Source of the DNA: Halichondria panicea | Taxonomy: Eukaryota; Porifera; Demospongiae; Suberitida; Halichondriidae | Assembly: GCF_963675165.1 (NCBI RefSeq) | Contig: NC_087380.1 | Location: 5,030,071-5,094,070, forward strand | Direction: 5' to 3' | DNA: 64,000 nt | Part shown: piece by piece, positions 17,101-27,300 of the stretch | Layout of the letters: the number at the start of each line of letters is the position of its first letter | How positions within the stretch are numbered: position 1 is the stretch's first letter | Position numbers and translations under genes: made by a program | Notes under the pieces: generated by a model | Seen by the model: only the letters and a program-made list of their open reading frames with translations | Told to the model about the DNA's origin: nothing | The model's database searches: none

Positions 17101-20028
17101 TATGTGTGCATGCACGTAGAATAAACTTGAGCATAACTTGGCTGAAGAAGATTTCAGCTACTCTATACAGATCTATACGGTAAATTCATCTTGGAAGAAG
17201 TGATTCACCTTTTCCAGGTCGCCTAGTTCTCCATAAATATTGTCAGTGGCTTTCTTGCCAGGGGTCATCTTATGTGCTACATGAAGGGGGTGCTCCGAGG
17301 GAGGTCTCATCACAGTGCCTGCAGTGGGCATCAAGAAAAAATGAAGATGAGTAAATGACATGTACAATACATGAAGCTTACTAATACTTGACATCATCAT
17401 TAATAAATGCACATATCTGTATTATACATGGTTACACTTCAGTAGTAGAGTAGTACCCTGGACAACAGTAACAGTGACAATTCACCTCGCATAATAACAG
17501 AGGTGTCAGACTCCACAGTGAGGTCCTGCCCTCCCTCAGGTTGAGCCCCCCGGATACTGGAGATGTCACTCAGACCACTTAAACTCTCACTGTCTGCACC
17601 CTCTACTGTTGGCATGGGAACTTGCACACGGAGAGTTGGCCTCGTTTTGATGACCAGTGGATTAGGAGGTGGTAGATTCTTGATATCTTTGTGTGTGTTT
17701 TTATTTTGTGATCTCGAAGTCGAATGCTTGATACCAGTTGTGTCTACTTTATTATCAGGGTTAATTACAGGGGGTGGCTCAATACTCGCAGTTTTTCCAG
17801 TGTGGACATCTTTTGTGTAAATTTTCTCTTCTTTAGCTATAAGTTCCTGAAACCGCTTAAGATCTAGGGATGGCTTGTAGCCACGTCCTTGAGGGGTAGT
17901 GTTGTGGGGGGTGAGTGTGGAGCCCATAGATTGCTCATTGCTGCCTACAAGAGGGTACAAGAAAAACAGCGGTAACTAACATTGTAAACAGTATCACATA
18001 CATTATGTACACGCACTGAAACATAATTATTCATACTCAATGTACTAAGAGCGTACAAAGGCGGGAGAGGGTAGTGAAATTCTTACTTTATCTTCTAACA
18101 TTTTTAGTATCAGTGCTCACGTGAGTCTGTGTCATTCCACGCATTCATGTCTGTTTATGGCATATCCAGTACTTTCACTTGAATTTTACTGAGTACGTTG
18201 CTAGTATGCTGATCGATAGGCTACTAATTGAGTTACTTGCCTCTTCTCCCGCCTACGATAGTTGATACGCATTGCCCTTGCATGAAAAGTATGAATGCCC
18301 ACAACTACTTTAACAGCAGTGTAGCTTATGTACCTTGTGGACTTGGTATCTCATTGAGTGCTGGTTTTCTGGGTGCCAGTTCCTGAATGCTCTCATCCCT
18401 TATCCCCCCTGGAGAAGCAAGGGCTGTAGGGGGTGGTCCATCACGATGGCTCTCCTGCAACGTCCTGGAGGAGGGAGAAGATTTTTTAGTTACTAGCTAC
18501 AACTGGTACGAGTACTGTCAGCTACAGGAATTACTATGTATAGGTACTGTACTCAAATACGGTGTAGTACTTATACATGTACATGTACATGTACGTAGGG
18601 AATTAATGTTTTAATCAGTGGCAGTATCGAGTCTTTGTAGAGGGTGATTGACTACATGTAAGTCAGTAAATTGAATTCCAATATTCGGATAGCCAAAAAT
18701 AATTATTTTGGAAATTGTCCGGGTATAATTGAAACAGATTTTTATAGAGCATGCAAAGTGTTAGAACAAGCACGCAGCTGCATGCGAGTTAGCTAAAACA
18801 GTGTGCGACTGAATAGCTACGTATCTAAAACTAGTTAATCCTCAAAGCTATCTAACAGCATCTCAGCTATCTAACAGCTCTATAAAGCTACGGTGCTTGG
18901 AATGTAACTCAAGCTTTCAAGGTATTGTCCGGATATTAAAGCACTGGAGTGTCCGTTGTATTAGAACAACGAAAGTTGCCCAGAATAGTGTCCAGGATAA
19001 TTAGAAATGTCCGAACTCACCTCTCCAAGTTGGTCTTGTTCTTCACAATGTGGGGGGCCACTGTTACATTAGGCTGACAAGTGTAACGCTGGAGAAATAA
19101 TAAGCACATTGAAGAGTCAGCCTCACTTGGTCAATGAATACATGTACAGTCATATAATTCCAGAAAGTATAGAGTTAGAAACATATCGGCCTGGGAACAC
19201 ACAGCTAATCGAAGCAATGCTGCAATGAGCCTCACCATGGGGTCATCTCCGAACATGTCCTTAACAACCCTGAGGGCTCTATCAGATTCAGCCAACACCT
19301 CATGGAGATCTTTACCTTGCAAAGATCGCAGCAGAGAACCCTCTCTCGTTGCTAATGGTGATGGCCGCAAGTTACCACTGCTGTCCAAGTCGTAGTTCTC
19401 TGAAGGGACAACGATTCGAAAACAATGCTATATTATTCAATAATAAAAAATGTGTATGTAGGTACCTTTCGCTTTCTCATAGAGGTCATGCTTTGCTAAC
19501 TCAGCATTTTTGGACATGTGGGACTTGTGCCTCAACTCCTATAAATGCAATACAAACAGTATACGGACACTTCACAACATAATAAATAACTACGAAAAAC
19601 AAAACATGCCGGCCAAGAAGGCATTGTACTTAAATCAGCTTTTACCACCCCACTCTTTACGATGAATCTCTATAACTTAGATATAGCACGTTGTGTACAT
19701 AGCGGAATCATAGATACTATACACAGGTGGTGCGGTGTGGCAAACGCATGTGGCAGTGCTTACAACTTCCTCTCGAGAAAGCTTGTGAACCGAGAGGTCA
19801 GATACTGTAGCCTGTAGGTATGCAATATTAAGAAATGAAATGACTAATAGCTGTTTTGTAACTATGTGCATGCATCATATCCTTTTGTCGTACATCCCAA
19901 GCTCTCCGGCTTTTTTTTGTTCTTTCTTTATTCTTCTTGACAGAATTTCTCGATGGTCTGGGGAGTTTTTGAGTATTCTGTGTAGAAAATTGCACTCTTC
20001 TTGATCCACTAGACGACATAGCATGCAA
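14152..20028 (-). CDS. SPICE1: Spindle and centriole-associated protein 1 (SPICE1) orthologue
   Basis: SPICE1 localises to centrioles and spindle and acts in centriole duplication and chromosome alignment. Eleven phase-consistent exons: 19894-20028, 19764-19811, 19466-19538, 19236-19399, 19021-19088, 18334-18464, 17486-17944, 17209-17318, 16814-17053, 15516-15608, 14152-15396; 921 aa (918 if the second ATG, MSSSG, is used), against about 855 in human. Diagnostic blocks match the family: the N-terminal WD-ATVSDLSVHKLSREEV, then HKSHMSKNAELAKHDLYEKA, then PNVTVAPHI. A central coiled coil reads RYLQESEAQLRGEVEVREHL, followed by NLMDALTS and a second helix ending SEQLLSME. The last exon is a 415-codon Ser/Thr/Pro-rich tail. 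A minus-strand AATAAA lies at 13728-13733. Confidence 0.87.
15782..15867. repeat. Near-perfect 86-bp hairpin in SPICE1 intron
   Basis: Two arms of about 42 bp are complementary with two mismatches and a 2-nt centre (TG at 15824-15825). The left arm begins AAAAATTCGCATGACCC; the right arm ends GGTCATGCGAATTTTT. A partly related stretch, GGGGGCCATGCCCAAATTTT, lies near 16724-16745. It is probably a foldback mobile element. Confidence 0.75.
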
Positions 20029-21342
20029 GCAAGAAAAACTGAACGTGTATTTTAAAAAATCAAGGGTAACATAGTGCTAGTGGGCGTTGAAAAGAGTGAG
20101 ACACGGTGTGGGGTGGGGCAGAGAAAAAACGACCCGGTGTCATAAAATTTTGGGCCCCCCCATGTTTAGGTCCCCCCAGGGCCTAGAATTTTAAAATTTT
20201 GGGCCCCCCGGGCCTAGAATGTTAACAGTTTAGGCCCCCCTCTTCTGCTATCCTTTTCTGCACGATAGAACGAAGTCAAAGAGATATAATAATATGGTAA
20301 GGTTAGCTCTATTAGTTGACAAAGCATCAAAGAGACTGCATGCATGCAAAGACTCTGTATCAAAGTAGCAAAAATGTTTGCATTATTATTCTATCATGGA
20401 ATTCAAAGTGAAGGAAGATTTACCTTTCAAGTTATACTCTAGCCTCGAGTTACTCATGCTTATAGCTATAAGAGTTAAATGCTTTGATGCAGCTCTGCAA
20501 TTTTGGATCTGCCTGTAAGATAATCGATGTTGTGCATGCATAGCTATCGCCATATTGGCAACTTCGTGCTTACTTTCTCTGCCAAATTTCAGGACAAAAC
20601 ATGGCGGCGTTATCCCCAAGCGGCTGGCCGCCAAAGGAGGCAAAATTTTGTGAATTCATAAAATTATTATTATAAAGTATAAAGCACACAATTTTCAGCG
20701 CAAAGACAACAATTCATATCTTCCTCCATGTTTGCCTACATAGAAGATGTAAATTGTTGTGGGGATCCGATGCTCCAATAGCATCACTGGCTCAGATCTC
20801 AAGTAATGTGGAATCATAGATAGAAGTCAAGAGAGAAACTGTTGTATCTATGGTGGAATCACAAGCAGTTTCCTTTCAAGACAAGGGTAATCTTGGACAG
20901 TCCAGACTCCTGACCAATTCGGGACAGTTGGCACCTATATGTGCTTTGTGCTGCATGAGGCCTGATTCATAGAATGACATGGTCCAGTGTGATGGCTGTG
21001 AGACCAGTGCCCTGTGGTATACTACTGTACATGCATGAAATGTGTGTGTGTGAGGAGAGCTGCATTCAGTAACTGGCACTGCATAGACTGTGAAGACCAT
21101 AGAAGACTGTATTGGTGTATTTTGAGAATGCACTGTCACATAATGTTACCGCTGTTGCGCTGTTAATGGGGGGCCTAAAATGTTAAAATTCTAGGTCCGG
21201 GGGGGCCCAATCTCATGGGGGGCCTAAAATTTTATGACACCGGGCCTAAATTAACGCTGGAGTCGCAAAAAGACGGCCCCCCCGAGAACCAACGGAGTGT
21301 AAAGGGTGGGCTCATGAAAAATGAAACACACTGCCCCCCCCC

Positions 21343-21374
<32 letters not shown>

Positions 21375-21718
21375 AGCAGCAGCCTAGCCTCGATCCCAGG
21401 CCGCACTTCCCACTTCACTTAGGAAGGCCGGTGAAGGGGGCTAGTAGCCTCGATTCCAAGCCGCTGAGAAAGGGGCTGGAGTCGAGGCTAGGGGGCTAGC
21501 AGCAGCCTTAACAGTTTGCTGAGCTAATTGGTGGTAAAATTTTTGCCTTGGAGTTTTTACAATTGTCACTAATCGTTAAATGGTAATTACATGATGTTTG
21601 GTGTGAAGTTGTGTTCTCCTGGCCTGATACATTTTGCCTAGTGCAGAGTTGTGTGTAGATAGTCTATATCAATACAAGATTCACTCGACTCATATGCATG
21701 ATTTACTGAAGCAGTAAA
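20029..21718. other. Intergenic region filled by repeats
   Basis: Between the divergent SPICE1 and CNB-protein genes. It contains a ~1.1-kb inverted-repeat element (20133-21245), a CA microsatellite (about 21343-21374) and a small CTAGCCTCGA-type inverted repeat (about 21385-21497). No intact gene is present. Confidence 0.6.
20133..21245. mobile_element. Decayed DNA transposon with inverted ends and PHD-finger remnants
   Basis: The left end, CCCGGTGTCATAAAATTTTG followed by a C-run, is the complement of the right end, which finishes in AAAATTTTATGACACCGGG. Inner copies of the GGCCTAGAATTTTAA motif are also inverted. On the plus strand at about 20929-21105 broken coding sequence is visible: CALC, then VQCDGC, then WHCIDC, interrupted by stops and shifts. 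These are spaced like the zinc ligands of a PHD finger. The protein is dead; the carrier family is unknown. Confidence 0.6.
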
Positions 21719-24059
21719 ATGATAGCTTCTCAGGCACTTTTTAACAGCTACTTGCAGGGAAAAGAGATCTGCAGTAAAGACCCTGTGCAAAGGACTGAAG
21801 AAGAGTTGATAATATTAGAACAATGGCTTCTTGAAAGATCAAGCCTGTTTAAAACCACAACGAAAGGTACGCTTCTTTTAACAATAAAGGTAATGTTTAC
21901 TCCCTCAAACTCTTACAGATGGTTTCCGCAAAGTTTGCAAGCACGCGTCACTTACAGTGTTCAAACAAGACCAGGTGATATATCAGCAAGAGGATGTTGT
22001 AGTGTGGTGAGTTGTACACATTCACATTTTGCTTACAATTGACTATTGAATACAGCTTCTTTGTTATCCTGAGAGGCTCGGTGTCATTAATGTCTGATTC
22101 GAAGTTTCCAGCTAAAACATGTGCACAATCGAATCAGATGATCCTATCCACAGGAAAAGTGGCAGCAGATCGCAAGATTGTTGCTGCAAGCTTGGGTGCA
22201 GAAGTAGAAGTGCTAAGGCCAGGGAATTATTTTGGTCAGGAGGGTCTGTTGCAAAGAGATGATGTAACATCTTTTTCCGCCATAGCAACGGAATACACTG
22301 AGCTTTTAACGATTGAAGGTTACCTTTTTGAAGAGGTTTTTCTGGCTTTTTTTGAATCCGACTTGTACAACAAAGCTCTCTACTTTGCTAATCTTGATCT
22401 CTTCTCAAAGTGGTCCCCCTATCTTCTTCGACAGCTAGCTCTTTCTGCGAAAGAGGTCGATTTTGAAAATGGTGAATGCCTATTCAGGCAGGGAACAAAA
22501 CTGTCACATGTGCTCGTTATAAAATCAGGCTCAGTCAAATTGTCTGCTGGGAGCATTTCTAAGCCCCCTAGAGAGCTGCTAGAGCAAATTGTTCCACCAA
22601 AAGATTATCTATCTGAAATTTTAGCCGAACCCTCAATTAGCACTATGAAGCCATTCAAGTCCCTGATAAGAAGCCGTACATATAGTGCCTCTCGACCAGG
22701 TCTGCTGAGTGCATCTCCTTCAACTACAAGCAATGCCTTTCTATCGCAGTCACGAGTCTTGCTAAGGCATACAGTGTCTTCTCCTCAGAAAAGAAAAAGT
22801 AAATATTTACCTAAAGCTCCCAAATTCCCAAATCCCAAAATGGGCTTTCGGCTTCAGGAACCAAGGCCACGTTCAACTTATCAGCTGTGCTGCCTTCACC
22901 GGGGGGGAATGCTCAACCACATTGAGACAATTTGTAACGTGAAGCATTCTCTCTTCAATGCTGTTTCATTGTCTGACACAGTGGTGTACACAATAGACAT
23001 CGTCACCTTAATGCAACTCTTGGAAAAGAGGTCGATTCAGAGCCTCCACTTACTTCTTAAGCAAAGTCTTAAACGTGTTCAAGCATGGAATAACAGAAAT
23101 CCATGCATTCTATTGTTTAAACCACTTACGGAAGTTTTACAGCAATCAATGAAGCATCTTCAAACAGGTCTTAACAGTGCACATGGCAGAAAGCTAAATA
23201 TGTCCGTCGTGCATTCTCCAGAGAAACTTGCTTATGTTGCCACAAAAAATCTTGGGAAAAATCTTTCTTCAAACTTTAGGGTTTGTACTGATACATCTCA
23301 AGAAAAATCTACAGATGTCGCTACATCAACATCAGTGAGACGGCAGTTTTTCATTCGTCAACTAACCAGTGAATCGCTTGATACCAGCTATGTTCATGTA
23401 AGCAAAAAGCATACTTCATTTGATGCTCCTCTCCCTAGAAACCATGCTACTACCTACTGTTTTCCAGAAGTTTCGGAGGTTTCCCTTTCAACTAACTCTT
23501 CACAAACCTGTCTCGTGACTATTGAGGAGCATGGCTTACCAACTTGTGAATCTGAAATCAAAATGCCATTGACAAACATTTCTCTGGCTCCAAAAACACA
23601 GCTGGGTTCAATCTCTAATTGTAGCAATATTGAATATCAACCTCTACATGTTGCAGACAATCATTTCAAGTATTGCATGGTGCCTAAAAAGAAAGAACTT
23701 ACTATCGACCAACGTTGTGATGAAACATCACTGTTGAATGCAAGAACTCAACATCACTCTGGATATGGCTCACTACCTAAATCAAAAGCGCCAAAAAGCA
23801 AAGATCCCTGCAGCTCTCTTTTAGGCATTAATGGCCAAAGCTCTTTCAGACATGTCCCAAGTTTACTATCTATGGTAAATTCAAACACTTTCATGCGTCA
23901 TGTGTGTATATTCTTGCATCACTGTAGAGATGTACAATGAAGACCAAACTATGCAAGGATGTTCCTGACCAGATATCCCGAAGGTCAAAGAGGCATGCTC
24001 CCATTCCACGTCACCCACCTGTCAATTTAACACTGACCACAAAACCATACTACACATGA
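21719..24059 (+). CDS. Cyclic-nucleotide-binding-domain protein, possibly CNBD2-like
   Basis: Four exons: 21719-21866, 21919-22006, 22056-23874 and 23928-24059 (stop TGA); 728 aa. An open frame runs on past 23874, but a 53-nt intron there leads to a coding-like last exon and is followed by AATAAA at 24071, so I prefer the spliced end. The N-terminus (RTEEELIILEQWL, then DGFRKVCKHASLTVF, CFFVILRGSVSLM) is the usual entry to a CNB beta-barrel, with GNYFGQEGLL as a phosphate-cassette-like segment near residue 130. A second barrel-like unit follows from DLFSKWSPYLLRQLA. The first cassette lacks the canonical PRAA arginine, so nucleotide binding is doubtful. The remaining ~350 residues are Ser/Thr-rich and unrecognised. 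Assignment to CNBD2 rests on layout only. Confidence 0.72.
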
Positions 24060-24371
24060 TCGATTGCTTTAATAAAGATTTGCTTATTATTTTGTGCAAA
24101 TGACTGCCATTGTACTGCATGAGGACATTTTGACATGAAGGTCATGGACCCACAGGATACAGAGGCCCGATTAGTGCAAGTTACTGCATTCAGTCTGCAT
24201 GGGCTTCTGCAGATGTCCTGCACGTGGAGTTAGCACATGTACAGGGTATCTATGGATACCGGATACAGGCATAGGCACAGCTACTCATCTCAGTATAAAA
24301 TCTCTGCAAACTTGAAGCTATGCCATACCACTTGCTTTTATTCACCAAGAGCTATAGACTAGGAAGTAGTG
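24060..24371. other. Gap between CNB protein and LPMO/DOMON gene
   Basis: Contains the poly(A) signal AATAAA (24071-24076) of the upstream gene and presumably the promoter of the downstream one. No other feature seen. Confidence 0.5.
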
Positions 24372-27300
24372 ATGTACCTTTCAATCATCTCAACCTGTAT
24401 GCTGCTTTTTGCAGCCTTTCAAATCAGCCATGGACATGTTAGACTGACTTTCCCACCAGCAAGATTCCCTGACTATGATTTTCTGGACAATGTGAGAACT
24501 GGAGGTCCTTGTGGAGTACCAGGTAAATATAGCTGGTTAGATCTCTATGGTGATAAAATCAGTAATTTATATCGTAAACAAAAGATGAATTGATATCGGA
24601 TGAATTAATCGACTGAATTGATTTTTTGCAGAAAATCTTGACAGTGAGGTGACTACTTTCCAAGCTGGAGCTACTTTCAACGTATCTTTTCATTTGGCAT
24701 ATTCACACAGGGTACATTTCAGAATACTTCCCTTGAATACAATGCCCACTACAAATTATATACTTTAAACTTTACTATATTTAATATGACGGTGCTGCAT
24801 TAGTGTTTATCTCGTCTCTATAGGGTGGAATCCTACTCAACCTTCTATCTCCAAATGGCACCATTATCCATCCTCTGCTAGGACTCCAGTGGCAAAACTC
24901 TAATGACTCAACGTGAGTTTATATCTACTGAGTCGTCAGTAATTGATTAAGGAGATTTTATTTTTTGACAGTCTCCTGTACCAAGAGGTGACCCTGCCCA
25001 CAGGGTTCTCATGTGAGCGGTGTGTGTTTCAGCTGCTAAGACAAGCTGCAGAGTGGACTGCTGCTGGGGGATACACTTTCTGGTCATGTGCCGATATTGC
25101 TATAGTTGATTCTCCAGGTTAGTGCTCTTCAAAGTGAAACGGAACTTGCCAAAATAATTATAGACATCACCATCTATACAATATAGCGCGTGGATTCTGT
25201 AGCCATGTAATGTTGTAGTCTACAACTAGCCAATGGTATATAACTTTGAAGCAATTTTTATATGAATTTAACTTTTTTAACTTTTTGCAGAGGCTGTATG
25301 CAACAACCAGACCTGTTCAGGAAATGGTGTCTGTTCGAGTGGAGTGTGTGAATGTGAAAGACTCTACAGCGGAAAATTTTGCCAGCAAAAAAGTGAATTA
25401 TGAAAGCAGTTTATGAGCTAGCTGTATATAATTATACACATGTACATACATAGGGTAGTCAGCACTTAGTAATTTTGAGCACCTAGCTATGTAATACGTC
25501 TATCACTCTTTCAGGTGAGTGTGAAGATGACAATGATTGTGGTGGCAGCTCCCGTGGCTCTTGCATTGACTTGGAGACCGTCAGCTTCCCATCAATGATG
25601 TGCTTTTGTGCTGCTGGTTGGCATGGAGACAATTGTTTAAACGGTAAGTTAACAGTGAAATGTCACGTGAAGTATGAGTCTTTGTGTTGTACGTTGTACA
25701 CGGCAGTTTATATTATTTTATTTCTGCAGCATCCAGTCTGACTGATGCCACTATTGACCCTGCTGAATACACACTCACGACGCAACTCAACGAGAGACTG
25801 ACACTTCATGTCAAGATTGTTGGGGTTAGTGACTTTTGGGAGCTACATGTACATGACTATAGACCGCATTATTATGTAGCTGAGTGTCCCATGTTGCACC
25901 CAGAGCAGCTTCAAAGTGCAGTAGAGGCCATTTGCCTCATCCGAAGCCTGTAGTGCATCCGTATTTATTTATAGGTGTTTGTAAATTTAGTTCAAGGAAA
26001 TCGTTATAACAAAGCTTCAGCAGTTCTTTGATACGTGTGTTCACCTAATGGGTTCTGCTACAGTTGAGGTTGGGCTAGCAGCCGGTGTTGGTTCAGCTTG
26101 TACTTGTACACATGTATGTATTCACATAAACAAACTTGATGTCACTAACCCATATTGTCACAGCTCTTTGGGAGCACAGTCAGGCAAAAAAGTTTCCTGT
26201 ACAGGAAACCGGGTGCATTTCCTGTTCCCAGGTCTGCTGTAAACATTGTGGTCTTGCAATAAGAGTCCCTCTGTAGACTAAGAGTAATAAGCGTCCTTAA
26301 TGGTTTCAGTTATGGGTGCTTATGTAGTCTGCGTGTGATCAATAAAGGCTGATAGCAAAACTTGAATAGAAATAGCTACTTGTACATGTATGTAGGATTT
26401 GCTACCTAAAATGCTAACAATTGCAGTGATGTGGCTAGAATTTTCGAAGTAGTGGCTATTTTCAATCCTCACGTAGTAAACTAGGCCTACATGTAAGTGG
26501 TACGTGGTTTTTGTGTCTAGAGGTGGTTAGTACCGACCGCCACCAACCAGTGTGGGCACATTGCAATTAATATTCATAATTATGTGCAGAATGAGATTGA
26601 GATTGCTCTAAAACATAATGGCACTGGATACGTGGCTTTTGGATGGAGACCCACTGGACTGGATGGTAGTTGTCGTGTAGCTTCACCTGGAGCCTACGTT
26701 GTTGGTGAGCCCTTTTATTTATAGCAGGATCAGGAGTGCATGAATAATGAACTCTTGTTCTATCGCAATAGCATTGTGCTGGGAATATCTCTATAGCTAT
26801 AGATTAACATGCTAAGCAAGAATTAGCAAAAGGAAATATGTTTCCTTTCCATTTGCAGGCGCCGATCCTATGTGGCCTGATGGCACACAGTTCCCGGTTC
26901 TTATGGGCGGCTCAGTCGTCTACCAATCACTCGACACGGCATCAGATGCTGGGGATGGTGTGAATGAAGAGGGGGCAAGTGAAGAGGGGGCAAGTGAAGA
27001 GGGGGCAAATGAAGAGGGTGCAAATGAAGAGGCGGCAAATGAAGAGGGTGCAAATGAAGAAGGGGCAAATGAAGAGGGGGCAAGTGAAGAGGGGGCAAAT
27101 GAAGAGGGGGCAAGTGAAGAGGGAGCAAATGAAGAGGGGGCGCCTGAAACAACTGCTGGAGGAGGTACATATTAACTTCAAACATTAAAACAAGCGTATC
27201 AATGACAATGTAACATTTAATTTTTGCCCGTAGGCCCCCTTCATCCTATGGATTGTACCGACATTGTGATTGGCGCTGCCAGAAATGATAGATTCCGAAT

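Noticed and set aside
23875-23940. Open-frame extension of the CNB-protein exon to a stop at 23940
   Set aside because: A GTAAAT donor and CACTGTAG acceptor frame a 53-nt intron in phase, leading to a longer coding-like end and a poly(A) signal; the read-through end is less likely.
5366-24059. A linked cAMP signalling cluster (cyclase plus CNB protein)
   Set aside because: The genes are 9 kb apart with SPICE1 in opposite orientation between them, and the CNB cassette looks degenerate; proximity alone is not evidence of a system.
26901-27188. Opposite-strand and alternate-frame ORFs rich in Leu/Pro/His or Lys/Gln
   Set aside because: They are other frames of the 15-bp minisatellite; the frame continuous with the DOMON exons is the one that keeps splice phase.
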